Positions 12,516-23,799 of a DNA stretch of 64,000 nt are shown here, piece by piece (the first letter of the stretch is position 1; each line of letters opens with the position of its first letter). The DNA is taken from assembly GCA_030068145.1 (NCBI GenBank), contig JAPJBO010000020.1:62001-126000 (forward strand). The letters run 5' to 3'. This DNA comes from Diplonema papillatum (Eukaryota > Euglenozoa > Diplonemea > Diplonemida > Diplonemidae). Under the pieces are notes generated by a model. It did not search any database. It was given only the letters and a program-made list of their open reading frames with translations, and had not been told where the DNA came from. Made by a program: the position numbers and the translations under genes.

Positions 12516-13839
12516 TCAACCTGCACCTGCCCTCCAGTCGCAGGTAAGCAACAGCAGGAGCTGCCGACCCGAATCCGCAGTATCTTGTCTCTGAGAAAAG
12601 TAGAAAGGAGTTGACCGGAACTGCCTGTGCCGTTCTTTCTCGGAGAGGAATGCCTCAAGAAAGGCTTTTACCTCGCTCTTTGGCAATCCATCAGTGTCGC
12701 TGTACTCGGCCACTAATAAGAGCGTCAACAGCTCCTGCAGTGAATCATCCCCCAGACTGCCACGCAGGCGGGTCTTCAACAGCTTCAGCATGGAGAAGAG
12801 CCGTTCAGGGCTTGCGTTCGCCAGTGGCATGAGCAGCGATATGCTCATGATGGTGGAAGTGCGGGGGTGGTGCGGTCGTTTAAAAAAGGGTGACTGCCCC
12901 GGAGTACGTCTTTCCATGCGGGTTGGCTTCGTAAAGCCTCTTCAGAGCCGCAAGCACACCCGGCAATTCACCCTCAGCTTCCTGCAGAATTGGGGGCTAA
13001 AAAAAAGCATTGGCCCTGTGGGCTGCCCATTTGCGTTCACCAGCACCTTGGTTTCACCATAAAACGTTAGGATGGTGGAGAGATGCGTTGTTGCAACGTC
13101 GGGGTCACCACCTTCCCGAAGAACAGGTCCACTAGGATCAAACAGTGAGCTCATCGCAGTAAGAAGAGGGGCAATGCGCAGGCGGTTTTTAATGGCAGAG
13201 AGTAACGCATTGAGGTACGGCTCTGCGTGTTCTGTGTGGTAGGCCTCAATGAATCGTGCATCAATTGCTGTGAAGCCTTCCAGACCCTCATATGCAGCAT
13301 TCACGACATCGGCGTCCTCGGCTGTGCCGGGATCGAGACCGAGTACCTCTGGAGCAAGCATGGGCCGAGTAGTGAACACTGGAAGATGTGAGTCCCCCAA
13401 TGCAGTGCAAACCAAAGCTGCTGCCTGTAGTGTAGAGGAGAAGACGGGGGAAAGGCGCAAGGATGCGCTTGAGTAGGCGGAAGACTGCAGCTGCTCCAAT
13501 GTCTGGCGCCGATGGGGCGGGTTCTTGTTGTCCTCATCAACCAATGAATCAAAGATTGTCATGGTGGAGATGAGGAGGGCGGTTGGCCAATTTTGCCAAC
13601 CTCCACGTGTCATATGCCTTGCCTTTGCTTGGACTTTCACGTACTCCTTCAGCGTCTTTGTACCTCCTCCCAGGCTCGCCACGTCCTTCTTTGTCCACTT
13701 GGCATAGTCTTGCGAGTACAGCTTCCCCCACTCTGCATCCTCGCGAACAGCCTTCGGCTCGTCTGCTGGCTTTGGAGCAGGTTTGGGCTTCTTACTTGAC
13801 AAAGCCTTGCAAGGTCGATTGACTTGTTTGACGCTTCAT
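12516..13839 (-). pseudogene. decayed hAT-family transposase
   Basis: The start resembles zinc-finger hAT-like proteins (MKRQTSQSTLQGF from ATG 13839), but the frame breaks at 13795 and continues as a 270-residue frame (KPKPAPKPADEP, AEWGKLYSQDYAKW). Near the end it breaks twice more: the EAEGELPGVLAALKRLYEA segment is in another frame, and the hAT C-terminal dimerisation motif (LMPLANASPERLFSMLKLLK, then LKTRLRGSLGDDSLQELL) is in a third. The conserved Ser/Asn-x-x-x-ER-x-FS signature supports hAT. Three frame breaks without clear splice sites make this a pseudogene. I saw no clean terminal inverted repeats. Confidence 0.6.
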
Positions 13840-14703
13840 TTTTCGACTTTCTATGTGTTTTATCCCTGGCATTTTGTCTGGTAGATAGTTTGGGTCAGAA
13901 TGCAAAGAATCTGTGGCGATAATCTGCATCGCCGGCGGTTATCTCTTCCCACGTGCAGAGCTGTTGTTCTTTCCCCCGTGCCCGTCCAACTTGCATCCAA
14001 ACTGGCCACTTCTACTGGTGCTGGGAAGTGGGATTCCCACTGCGTGCACTCCTTCTGTAGCCTTTGCTGGTGCAGTGGTTGCCCCTCCAATTGCACATTG
14101 GCCACCGCTGCCGGCGCCTGGGGGACGATGCAGTCACGGTAGTGCCATTTTTTTTTTTTTTTTTTTCCGGCGGCCTTTCCAAATTCTGACCGACGGTCCA
14201 AATGTGGATATAGAAGCTTATCCCCTGGCTGTTGGCGATGCACCGCTTGGCCGTCGTTTCGCGCCTGTTGCGCAGTCGTTGGCGACCATCCTTACGACTG
14301 CTCGCTGAAGGGAGATAATTTGCCTGGGTTGGCGTTTCGTCATCTGACTATTTGACGGGTGGTCAGTTATGCTGAGAAGCGAGCCCAACAACATTGTATG
14401 TGTATACTTTGTAAACATCTTTCGATGAAAACGTTACGTTGCTATCAGACCCGTCGCTAGCGGGGCGGTATGCAGCAGGGCTTCGCTGCGTGTGCAAAAC
14501 GCTTTATTGTGTAATGAAATCAATTACAGTGGATTTACGGTGTGTTCATTGGCATCAATCGCTCGTTGCTGTTTGACATTCGGAAGGAGATTTTGAGACA
14601 GGTGCCGCCTCGGATTCTGTGGGTAATTGTATTCTGGTCCCCGTCGCGCAGTTGCTGCATTCAACCTTCCTGACGTCTTCACGCTGCTGCCCCTTGGGCT
14701 GCT
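13840..14703. other. intergenic with a 19-T run
   Basis: A poly-T run at about 14148-14166 (poly-A on the minus strand) may mark an old retroposed end or a poly(A)-like tract. No exon was found. Confidence 0.4.
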
Positions 14704-15927
14704 TTACAACGCCAGCAGAGCATCGACCAGCTTGTTCATGTCACGCTTGGTGTTGTAGACGTGAGGCGAGATCCTCAATGCGTCCCCTCGAAGGGACACG
14801 TGAATGCTGCGTTCCTGCATGGCCCGCTTGATAGCGTCCTCTGAGACCCGTGGTGGAACCCTGATGCCGAAGAGGTGGGGCGTTCGGAATCGAGAGTCGG
14901 TCTCGTACGAGTACCCGGCCGAGCTGAGTCGCGACAGAGCCCGCGTGGCGTCAGCCAGCTGACCGCAGTACGCAGACACAGCGGCAGGCGACCACGCGTT
15001 GATCTGCCGCAACGCCGCCAGCAGCATCGGGACGTGGATGAAATTGGCGCGCTCGCCCATTTCGAAGCGGGCGGCCCCCGGCCTGTACTCGGTCTCCAGC
15101 CGCAGGTTCGCGAAGTCGTCGCTGCGGACGCGGTTGGTCCAACTCTCTTCTATAGGCTCCGCATCCTGGGTGACCCGCTCCGAATAATACGCGAGTCCCA
15201 ACGAGTACGGCCCGAGGAGCCACTTGTAACTCGCGCACACCAACACATCCGGTGCGATGCCTTCGAAATCCAGAGGCATGGCACCCAGGCACTGCGTGGC
15301 GTCTGTAACTAACCATGCGCCAACCTCATCTGCTCTCTTGCGGAGGGCATGCAGATCGAACAAGGTGCCGTCTGCCCAGTGCAAGGGGTCCACTGCGATG
15401 ACTGCTACAGAAGCGTCGATTGCATCGAGAAGCTGCTCGTTCCATTGCGCTGCGATGCTGCTTGTTTGCCCACCAGGCGACGTGGACGGGCGGTCTACCA
15501 CTGTGACGGTGGCACCGGTGCGGTGGGCGAGCGTAGTCCACGGGTAGTAGTTACTGGGGAACTGATTGCCTACCACAACGATCCGGCTCCCCTTGCGCAC
15601 GTGCCTCGCATTCGCAGCAGCGTTTGCAACGCCGTATGAAGCTGACGGCACGATCGCGACCTGCTGTGCTATCGACGATACGAACCCAGCATCCGACCCC
15701 CGACTATGCTCGCCAGCCAGCAATTTGGCGAACTCCAATCGCAGGAGCAGCGGGTCGTTGAAGAAATCCTCCGCCCTTATGCGGGTGGGGGCCCTCTTCC
15801 TCCGCAGGCCCGCGATGCCGGCTCGCTCCGCCTCCTTCGTCAACGGGCCCATGTACGCGCAGTTGAGGAACACCTCGTCCCTCGGCAGGCGGAAAAGGTG
15901 CCGTTGGCACTTTAATGGCGCTGCCAT
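14704..15927 (-). CDS. class-V PLP-dependent aminotransferase
   Basis: An intronless 407-residue protein from ATG 15927. The fold-type-I core is visible: an N-terminal FLNCAYMGPL substrate loop, PSASYGVANAAANA, the cofactor Asp in VTDATQCLGAMPLDF, and the Schiff-base Lys in CASYKWLLGPYSLG at about residue 235. The C-terminal small domain ends RISPHVYNTKRDMNKLVDAL, as in the NifS/isopenicillin-N-epimerase-like group of class V enzymes. The substrate cannot be read from sequence; cysteine desulfurase is unlikely because the active-site Cys loop is absent. Lack of introns, unlike most neighbours, and the bacterial-type length are compatible with lateral acquisition, but composition is similar to the surroundings. 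Confidence 0.85.
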   Translation of the reverse strand: MAAPLKCQRHLFRLPRDEVFLNCAYMGPLTKEAERAGIAGLRRKRAPTRIRAEDFFNDPLLLRLEFAKLLAGEHSRGSDAGFVSSIAQQVAIVPSASYGVANAAANARHVRKGSRIVVVGNQFPSNYYPWTTLAHRTGATVTVVDRPSTSPGGQTSSIAAQWNEQLLDAIDASVAVIAVDPLHWADGTLFDLHALRKRADEVGAWLVTDATQCLGAMPLDFEGIAPDVLVCASYKWLLGPYSLGLAYYSERVTQDAEPIEESWTNRVRSDDFANLRLETEYRPGAARFEMGERANFIHVPMLLAALRQINAWSPAAVSAYCGQLADATRALSRLSSAGYSYETDSRFRTPHLFGIRVPPRVSEDAIKRAMQERSIHVSLRGDALRISPHVYNTKRDMNKLVDALLAL

Positions 15928-16770
15928 TGCCACCGGCAGCCGCGTGTTTCTCCTTTTTGCCGCTGGGTTGCGATAGCCTGTGCCAGTGTGAAGACTTCGC
16001 TGAACGTTTAGGCCAATACATTGGCCGCTCAGGCCTGTTTGATGCTAGCAGCACGCCTTCGTAAGAACACGGAGCGCCAGACTCATAAGCTAAGTTGAGG
16101 GTGAACCCACGAGGGGCTGGTGCCCTCGAGGAAGGGGTGGTGTTGTGCTTTGTCGCAGTCAGATTTGCACCTGGCTGTCGGCGAAACTCCCTCTGTAGGG
16201 ATCAACGTACCAACCAAGAGTGCGAGCTCAGCGTTGTCAGCATGGTCGGGTACCTCTTTAACCTTCCTTACCTGAGATCTACTTCATTGCTCTGGCTGAG
16301 CTCTAACCCCAGGATGACTTTGTGCACGGGAACGGTCTGAGTGAGTGTCGAAGTACGCTCTCAGATTCCGGTACGCGGGTGTATAGTGAGTGCGGGACAA
16401 GAGTGCAACGGGAGAACGGATGAGCTGGTTCAAAGTGCCTTGGAACGGGATTGAAAAAAACTGGTGCGGTGTTGCTTGCGCTCTGCCCTAGCGTTTCTGG
16501 AGCCGTGTGTTCAGCTCCGCACGGGACGAGCGCATGAATACATGCCATTGCAGAACTCGCCCGGCAACGATGCATTCTAGCCGGTTGGATAGACGACGAT
16601 AGATCGAGAAACAATAGGAAGGGATAGATCCGGAGGGCGGGTTCACAAAGACATCGGCGAGTGTAAGCCTTGCTTCAGTATGCGATCCAATCCGAAGAAG
16701 GCGGTGCAGCAGGGTGTTAAGGGAGGTACTTGCACGGGCCTACAGCCCATGGAAAACAAGTGTTGTTTAA
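15928..16770. other. intergenic, nothing recognised
   Basis: This is the upstream flank of the aminotransferase gene, ending at the TTAA-flanked element. No gene or repeat was recognised. Confidence 0.4.
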
Positions 16771-17018
16771 CCACTTAAGGACGGAGCGCGGCAGGGTTAA
16801 ATTGGGAACAGGGGGGATCCATGGCAATCTCATGGTATCCGTTGAGAGCTCGGAACAGAATTTCTGCCCGACCAAGGACGCATGCCAAAGATTTGTGTCA
16901 GATCTTTCCAATAAAGCAAACGGCGACCACTTTCGACCATTCTTTGGTCTCTCGCCCGCTGACTTGATACCCGCTAACTTTCTAGAACTAACTACAGTGG
17001 TAGTTCGTCCTTAAGTGG
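16771..17018. mobile_element. TTAA-flanked MITE, 248 bp
   Basis: A perfect 13-bp terminal inverted repeat CCACTTAAGGACG / CGTCCTTAAGTGG is flanked directly on both sides by TTAA. TTAA duplication with a short TIR is the hallmark of piggyBac-type insertions. At 248 bp with no ORF it would be a non-autonomous copy. The TIR does not start with the usual CCC/CCY of animal piggyBac, so the superfamily is inferred from the target site only. Confidence 0.75.
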
Positions 17019-17193
17019 TTAATTTGGTTTTCTGACAGCTCTTGCAATGTGAAATGGTGTCAACACGAAGAGTAATCAGGGCGAATGGGAGAAACGTTGA
17101 ACGATAAAGGACGAATCGTCTTGGGTCCCAAGTAGCGGAGAAAGTGACTCGGGAGAATGCGTAGTTGAAGCACTCACTTAAAATTCGCGGCGC

Positions 17194-18435
17194 TTAGTCC
17201 CACCTTGACGTCAAGCAGTAGTAGAAGTTGGTGATGCTGCCGGTTGCAGGCAAGCCGCCGGGGTTCGAGGCTGTGACTTTCCACGCTCCGTTCACTTCGT
17301 CATCACGAGAGATCCCACCACCCAGGTTGATCATCGAGGGAAACGGAGTTGTGTTCGTTTGCTCGGCAGGCCCGTCCCAGTATGTAGCCGACGCACCGTT
17401 CGGGTCGGTGCCGACGATCTTGATCGAGTAAATGTTGACGTCACTCGACACGTTGACGAACAAGTTCACGTCGTTCGGAACCGTGGCGAGCCCGTACACT
17501 GGAACGATTTCCGACACCTTTCCAGAGGCCGGAACTGGAATCGTGTCGCGCGGCTCGGTAGGGTGAAAGCAACCTCGCATCCACTCAGGCGTGCACGAAC
17601 CCCAGTTGCAGAAAAGACCCGATTCACAGTCAGTGTCGGCGCTGCATGAAAAGACAGTCTGGTACACAGCTGATGGGATGCACTGACCAAACGGGACGAT
17701 GTTGTCACTGGGAACACCTTGGCAGCGGCACGTCACCGTCTGCCAGAAGTCGTACTCTTCAGCCTCACACGCGCAGCCCGAACCCACTTCGCAGTTGTCG
17801 CTTTCGCTGATGCACGAGTCGCCGCATGCCTTGCCAGCGTCACACCGTTTGCAGCAATCGCGCTTTCCGCACGTTTGGCAGTCTCCATTTGACATGCAAA
17901 CTCCATCAACGAAGCTCTTCAACTCCGACAGAGCTGACTGAGTTCGCGCAGCAACGGCGACGTCACCGAGGGAACACATCGGACGGGCTGTGAAGAGAGC
18001 CGTCGCCACAGTCGCATCAAGGTTGGCCACCAACAGGAAGCTGTCGAAAGAAGCTGCGTTGGCCGCGCCGACTACCGTCACGGCTTCGTCGTTCGTGAAC
18101 GTGACACGCGCAAACGACCCGCTCATGTCCGTCGGGAACTTCGGGCACTCTGTCTTCACTTCTTGAAGGAACCCCGCAAGAATGACGCTGTCGACACCGG
18201 CAACGTTGGCAAGCGACGCGACATCTCTGATGGGCCTTCGGACTCTTGCGTCAATGATTGACTGCGCGATCTTTGCATCCTGAACGTGGTACGTCAGCTG
18301 CAGGGATTCCAACGAAGCCGTGTTCGCCGCCTGGACTGCCGCTGATGCTTCGGCATCTGTGAACGTCACACCTTCAACAGTCACCTCCGCCGCAGCAGAC
18401 GCGACAAGCATCGCAGCCATGAACACTCTCGACAT
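17194..18435 (-). CDS. secreted HhH / Cys-rich / P-domain-like protein
   Basis: An intronless 413-residue protein with an N-terminal signal peptide (MSRVFMAAMLVASAAAEV). Two tandem segments of about 65 residues follow (FTDAEASAAVQAANTASLES, DAKIAQSIIDARVRRPIRD, SLANVAGVDSVILAG; second copy FTNDEAVTVVGAANAASFDS), resembling ComEA/helix-hairpin-helix units. A Cys-rich middle contains about 25 cysteines (CQTCGKRDCCKRCDAGKACG). The C-terminal 110 residues look like a proprotein-convertase P/HomoB or bacterial pre-peptidase C-type beta domain: VYGLATVPNDVNLFVNVSSD, VGTDPNGASATYWDGP, GAWKVTASNPGG. No protease core is present. It probably acts outside the cell or in the secretory pathway; function unknown. 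Confidence 0.75.
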   Translation of the reverse strand: MSRVFMAAMLVASAAAEVTVEGVTFTDAEASAAVQAANTASLESLQLTYHVQDAKIAQSIIDARVRRPIRDVASLANVAGVDSVILAGFLQEVKTECPKFPTDMSGSFARVTFTNDEAVTVVGAANAASFDSFLLVANLDATVATALFTARPMCSLGDVAVAARTQSALSELKSFVDGVCMSNGDCQTCGKRDCCKRCDAGKACGDSCISESDNCEVGSGCACEAEEYDFWQTVTCRCQGVPSDNIVPFGQCIPSAVYQTVFSCSADTDCESGLFCNWGSCTPEWMRGCFHPTEPRDTIPVPASGKVSEIVPVYGLATVPNDVNLFVNVSSDVNIYSIKIVGTDPNGASATYWDGPAEQTNTTPFPSMINLGGGISRDDEVNGAWKVTASNPGGLPATGSITNFYYCLTSRWD

Positions 18436-19136
18436 CACTATTTTCGTGGGAGACTCGAATTGGTAAGTAATCCTGGTGTGCCAACATTTCGCAAGGTGCA
18501 AATTGTGAACGACAAGTTCCAGAAACTCTGAGAGAGAGAGAGAGAGAAAGAGAGAGACGAGTTGGAGTGCAGGGACCATCTTCGGGGAGTACCCGGTCGC
18601 CCCTACTACTACTCTCATGATGTTTGAGAAGCCACCACATTCTAAATACGTTGTCGACGACTAAAACCTCGAGCAAGCTTGGGTGTAAAACCGTAACGAA
18701 AGGGAATGAAGCTGAGGTTGAAGAAGTCAAACAACATCCATTGCGGGTGTCGCAGCATGTAAACATTGCGACAGGCCTCCTACAGGAGGATGAGAAAAAA
18801 GAGAGATATGGGGGGAGGTGGACACGTCCGACCATCGGTCTTTCGGCATGAGTTTGGAAGTCAGCACACAACGTGTCACAAAGCAGTGCTTCCAAACAAA
18901 GAATGGCAAGCTCTACTCCGGAAAACTGAGGGGGTGCTTGCAAGAATTGCAACACCAGAGGCTTCGGCGCCCTCCAAATGGGCGTGCCTCGATATTCAGC
19001 GTGGTCGCAGGTGGAGGCCCCCCAGGAGCGCAGCCGGGTGGCGTGGACGCACTTTCGCAGGGAGGCGCCACAAAATACGTACAACTGGTACCAGTTCTGC
19101 CGGCTGTGTGCCGGGTCCTTACCGGGTTAGTGCCTC
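18436..19136. other. intergenic with a short GA-type microsatellite
   Basis: A TC/GA microsatellite lies at 18531-18557, upstream of the secreted-protein ATG. Nothing else was recognised. Confidence 0.4.
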
Positions 19137-19526
19137 TTGCCGGATTCTATCGAGGGTCCAACACACACGGCACTAAAAGACACGGCGCTGTACGGCAGAC
19201 ACGCGGCACTAGAAGACACGGCGCTGTACGGCAGACACGCGGCACTAAAAGACACGGCGCTGTACGGCAGACACGCGGCACTAGAAGACACGGCGCTGTA
19301 CGGCAGACACGCGGCATCAGACGCCCTTCTGCGGCAGTTGGCTCAAAGAATATACACCAATCCCATCTGGGGACACCGGTTCTCATGTCGCTGTTTGCTG
19401 GGTGTCAAAAGTGTACGGTACCCGAAGCTGGCATCACACACACACAACAGGCACGTCTCCGGGCGGGTTGTGAGCTCTACCAGCGCACCTGCGGCCGAAG
19501 GGTCGGTCCCTCGCCATCAAAGCTAG
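19137..19526 (+). CDS. uncertain ORF with 12-residue repeats
   Basis: The plus-strand frame reads four copies of a 12-residue repeat (ALKDTALYGRHA alternating with ALEDTALYGRHA), then DALLRQLAQRIYTNPIWGHRF. A neighbouring frame to 19792 reads DYDVVDVRGAWYRATACF, which loosely recalls a Tudor/Agenet fold. These would be the only host genes on the plus strand, and no splice junction was established, so coding is doubtful. Confidence 0.2.
   Translation: MPDSIEGPTHTALKDTALYGRHAALEDTALYGRHAALKDTALYGRHAALEDTALYGRHAASDALLRQLAQRIYTNPIWGHRFSCRCLLGVKSVRYPKLASHTHNRHVSGRVVSSTSAPAAEGSVPRHQS
19172..19316. repeat. 36-bp tandem repeat, four copies, ABAB
   Basis: Four 36-bp units (GGCACTAAAAGACACGG, CGCTGTACGGCAGACACGC) differ at one base that alternates A/G between successive units. 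This means the array grew by duplicating a 72-bp dimer. Confidence 0.95.
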
Positions 19527-19792
19527 ATTACGACGTTGTTGACGTCAGGGGGGCGTGGTATCGGGCGACGGCCTGCTTTGTAAGGCGGCAGCGCGAATAC
19601 GCGCTCTACGTCCTTCGGCATGATGAAACCATCCATAGAATGCAGCTGCTCTCCGACTCCCCACTCTTTACGACATGCCGGTTGTCCCTGTTGGGTTGTG
19701 CACAGTTTCACACGGGAGCTGAACTAGTGGGCAAAGGATCCGCAACTACAGACGGTGTACGTTCACGGCCGCCGTTTCTCTCGCAAAACTAA

Positions 19793-20370
19793 GCCGAGGC
19801 TACGCTACAATCGGAGTGCGGGCCTCGTTTGGCGTAGATTATTTCTGAGTGACCAGCTTCCTTCTTCATGCAGCGAATCGTGTAGGTCATTCATTTGACG
19901 GGTGTTCCGATTCATTCACGCATCGACGCACTTGTCAGGCGTTTCGCAGGGCAACGCGACGGGTTCCCTTCGTCCTTTGAACTTCGCAAACGACGCATTC
20001 CTTCTTGGTTATCCAATAAATAGGTGTCGAGACAAACGAGAAGAATTGGTCCATACATCTAGTCGCAGTCGTTCCATGCGCATAGCTGTTGCGCGGAGCC
20101 TACGGGCAGCGCGACCTTCGTTGTCGGGAGAGGCGAGCTCTCTGTCGATGACGTGCTTGGGTTTGATCTTCGGCCTGCTCACCGGCTCGTCGGCAGCTTC
20201 GCCGAACGCCGGAGGGCCCCCGGTGAGGATGTTGCATCCTGACCGCACGGAATGGGCCGTCAAGCGCGCCGACCGCGCGGCTCGGTTCCGTTCGGTCTGC
20301 CGCGTCTTCTGCTCACAGCGGGTCAGTTCCCCCGGTGACTGCGGCCGGATCTGAACATTTGGAGTGTTTG

Positions 20371-20401
<31 letters not shown>

Positions 20402-21154
20402 GAGGCCGGCTTTCGAGAGATCTTCGACTACAAAAGAGGCAGAAATGGTGCACTGTTTGTTTGACATACAGTCAAGCTCGTGACCGTTTGCCCCCGGCAG
20501 TTTCTCAGCCGGTAAATGGTCACGATCTGATGTTTTGGGTTAAAAGTGCAGGCAAGGGCTTATGCCGATAATCTGCATCCATAGAACGTAGCGTTGTCCT
20601 CGTCCAGTGACACTAGAACAGATCTACTTGACATCGACATGGCAAGTACGGGGTGCGTCTTGGAGGGGAGGGACTTCGTCGTGGGGTGGATGCCGTTGGA
20701 TCTGTACTATTAATAAGAAAGACTCTGGGCACCGTGGGACGGCGGACGCAGGTCGAAAAGGTTCCGAAACAAGCAGCTTCTAGCATAGCACGACACGCGC
20801 GCACCTGTGTAAAGACAAATTCTGCTGGGTGTCTTCGACTCAGGGTGAGGATCCACAAAGCTCGTGCTAACCAAACCACGCGCCCTGTAGATGGGAAATA
20901 AGGTGAAACCAGAACAACGACATACTGGAGGTACGCGTTTGCGATGGAGCCCGCGGGTGAACCGTGTGGATGTCGTTGGTGCTGCCAGCTGACACTCCAA
21001 TGCCGGGAGGCTGCTTGACAGCAGCATTGCTGCATCGGAGGGGACGGCCTGCGTCCGCTTTCCCAGGCCCGCTTTGTATGCGCCCGACTCTTTTGGCTGC
21101 AAGTACTTCTTGTGCCCCCATCCCGTCCCGTGAAACGGGTCCGTGGATGTCGTA
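19793..21154. other. intergenic with a 31-T run
   Basis: A poly-T run at 20371-20401 is poly-A on the minus strand. The flanking minus sequence (20402-20467) is not recognised. Open frames on both strands in 20040-20350 lack motifs. Confidence 0.4.
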
Positions 21155-22796
21155 TCAAGAGGCGGGTTCAATCGCTGGCTCACCGGCAATCCCTGCAGAG
21201 GGCTCTCCTGCGCCTGGCTGCGGACAACCATCTCCCCCTTTATTTCTAAATCCTAGGGGTGCCCACTCCTTAAGGGCTACAATACGATTTGTTGTCCGGA
21301 AGCCAGTTTTCAACGTTTTAGTGATTTCGAGAGCGACTTCACCCTCCGAACCGGTAGCAATCCCCTCAAAAACGTTTTTAACCCCAGTCAGACAGCGAGG
21401 CAGAAAACTGCGTTTTTAGAGTTAAAGTTCGCTTGAAATTCCGGGGGGTTAGGGTCTCCATGTGACCGTTCATGAATGGGTTCTCTTAGAGCAAGAAAGA
21501 GCTATAATGGTTACGGGTTGTATATTTAGTGCACGCTTTCGTTATGGGTTCTGGCTAGCCATGTCCGGGACTGTTTGTCACCGACACCAAGTACATTCCT
21601 TCGTGGAGTGTAGTCTTGGGCCCCCCACGTTCTACAAGTTGAGCATTGAGTTCTTTAAGGTGCAAGTGCCATCAAGGCAGGCGAGCACTGTTCACGGGCT
21701 AGTGTTACTTTATGACGTCGTCCGTCGGGAGAGTCAACGATGATGAGGATGTGGTCAAACTAGTCATTTCCAAGTCAAGTTCAATTCCCGCTCGCTTTCG
21801 CGGTGCGGACTTTCCGGGCCGGTTTGGCTGTTTCCGGGTCGACGATGGGGAAGAAGTCAGGCATTCCATTTCGTGATCGAGCGTAGAGTTGTTCACGGCC
21901 TGCCGCGATCGCTTCGATCTTCGTGGCTTCCCTGTCGGGGATGCGAGCTTCGAGGACTCCTGCAGGGGTCGCTTCCGCCTCCTTCTGGGAGGCGCGTCTT
22001 TGGGCTCGCCGGTTGGCGTGCGCGGAAGGGTTGTTTGTATGGGGATGATGTTCCCCGTTGATGACGTCTTGGGCGACGGTGATGATGACGGTGATGAAGG
22101 CGGGGAGGTTGGTGAGCTGGTGAGGTACCGCGCCGTTCGCGTGCGTTGCCGCGTCGCTGCTTTCTTGGCCGGGCGCTTCGGCCCCCGGTGGGTGGTCGGT
22201 CGCGGGGTCTCCTGCAGGATACGCTTCCGCCCCTTCCTGGGCGACTCGGACAGTTGCTCAGCCGCAGGCGAGCGCGGCGTGGCCGCGGGCGCCGGCGTGT
22301 TCGTGTTGGGTGGTGCGGCGGGCTTCGTAGCCTTCGGTTCGTCGGCACTGTGGTGCCCTTTGCCGCAGCACGCGGCGGGTCGTCGCTCTGCGAGCGTCGG
22401 CAGCTGGCGGCACCCTTCGCACGGGCCGCGGTTGTGTTCGCGGCACCCGTGGTGCCCTGCGGCACAGCATGTCTTCGGCGTGTTGCAGACCGCGCACCTG
22501 GACATTCGGTGTCGGTCGCAGATCGCGATGGGTAGCCCGTCGTCGGCGGCGTGGTGGTGCCGACAGCACGCCTGCACGGTGGGCCCCTGTTTGTCTCCGA
22601 GGCGGCGGCAGATCTCACACTTCCCCTTGTAGTGCGCGACGCACTTCGTCGCGTTCCTCTTGTCGACCACCGCGCCCAGAAAATGGACGGGGTCCGGGTT
22701 TGCGGCAGGTCTCTGGGGGGCGGGCCACCGGCCTGCCCTCGCGCGTCGTTCGTCGTTGTACACGGGCCCATTGTCGTAGGCTCCGTTCCCCTTCAA
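21155..22796 (-). CDS. Cys/His-rich basic protein, two 3' exons
   Basis: A long exon (about 22796-21709) and a terminal exon (21407-21155) join in phase 2 across a 301-bp intron, giving about 446 residues. Zinc-ligand clusters lie in the first 150 residues: CVAHYKGKCEICRR, ACCRHHHA, CDRHRMSRCAVC, CCAAGHHGC, CEGCRQLP, ACCGKGHH. The rest is basic and disordered, with degenerate repeats of about 45 residues starting RKRILQE, RKRPLQES and ending LTSSP-type runs. The last exon (VFEGIATGSEGEVALEITK) is more ordered. Nucleic-acid binding is likely. There is no in-frame ATG after the upstream stop, so a 5' exon is missing; Cys/His-rich segments at 22.9-23.8 kb on the same strand may be related. Confidence 0.5.
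21408..21708 (-). repeat. intron consisting of a dispersed repeat (introner-like)
   Basis: The intron (donor GTAACA, acceptor ACGCAG) is almost wholly one repeat, 21411 to about 21690. A copy of about 90% identity by eye lies at 50301-50530 inside Pelota intron 2, and a diverged one at 60388-60460 in the kinase-gene intron 1. In all three the end reading CTCTAAAAA/CACTAAAAA on the minus strand abuts the 3' splice site. Confidence 0.65.
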
Positions 22797-22859
22797 CTGT
22801 TCCTGGACGATTTGACCAGGGTTGCCTTGTAGCCCGTACTGGTCTGTTGTCCGCGTTTT

Positions 22860-23300
22860 TATGTGTTTTCTTGTAGAGTAGTGCTTGGGTTTCGTGACAC
22901 TTGCGGCTCTTCACGTGGTGCGGGTTGTTTCCGCCCTAATATAAGGTTTTTTTTTTTTTTTTGAGTATATTTGTAGGGTAAAACTGTTCGTTGCTCGCCA
23001 CAGTTAAGGCACTCTGGGCACACTGGGTACCCGTGGTTAGTGAGGTTATTCGTCTGATGGAGTCGTCGTTGCTGTGCGTCGCTTCTTTTTGCACCACGGC
23101 TTATGGTGTCGTAGACTTTTGAAGAATGGTTTCCCCACGGTTCGTCCGTCGCTGTTGCAGTAGGGACATCTCTCTCGTTTCTGGGTGGGCTTCGCAACGT
23201 TGTTTCTGCTTGTGCCTTAGTTCTAGGTGGTTTCTTCTTGCAGTAACGTAGGTGCGTCCGTAATCCTTGTTTTTTAGGGGGTACTTCACGACATTTGAAA
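22860..23300 (-). pseudogene. broken zinc-finger coding segments
   Basis: Three fragments in different frames resemble C2HC/C2H2 fingers: KKQGLRTHLRYC, then CPYCNSDGRTVGK with SLRHHKPWC, then CPECLNCGEQRTV. CPYC...H...C fingers are typical of N-termini of non-LTR retrotransposons and of some host factors. Frame changes between fingers without clear splice sites suggest decay. A run of 15 A on the minus strand (22948-22962) lies just downstream. Confidence 0.3.
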
Positions 23301-23414
23301 TGGTTTCTGCACTGTCACTAATACATACTTTCGTAAACAGTGTGCACCCTCGTCATCAAAATATCACTTTTGTGACCCTACACCATTCCGAGCCAACTGG
23401 TACCCTATTTACCC

Positions 23415-23798
23415 TTAGTACCTAACAAAAAGCTGGTTTTCGGTGTCGCGGTCACCTCTGTGGACCGCGCCAAGACGAAGCTGGCAAGCGTGCTGAGCGG
23501 GAGCAACGCTCAGGGTGTTCGGCGGTACTGCAGTATAACTCTCCATACATGCTGCGGTCTTTATAGAGAGTGGGGTCATGGCACGCCGGTGGTGACTGCC
23601 ACACGGTGCAACTATTGTTCTTCTTTCTTCGAGCAGTGCTGCTTTCGTCTTGAAGGCGTATTTAAGGCGAGGTTCGCCCTTTTCCGGATCACAACAAGTG
23701 CACTCGACCGCAAGTATCTTCTGCAGGGTGGCAAATGTGGAAAAGAAATCAGAGGTCCCCGGCCCATCGGTCGCCTTGTTTTGTCTGTGGGCTTGCAA
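23415..23798 (-). CDS. uncharacterised ORF, possible exon
   Basis: The frame includes a strong acceptor-like tract (TTTCTTTTCC then CCCTGCAG, about 23730) followed by VECTCCDPEKGEPRLKYAFK and KAALLEERRTI. It might be an upstream exon of the Cys/His-rich gene, being also Cys-rich and on the same strand. No family was recognised. Confidence 0.25.
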   Translation of the reverse strand: MQAHRQNKATDGPGTSDFFSTFATLQKILAVECTCCDPEKGEPRLKYAFKTKAALLEERRTIVAPCGSHHRRAMTPLSIKTAACMESYTAVPPNTLSVAPAQHACQLRLGAVHRGDRDTENQLFVRY

Positions 23799-23799
23799 T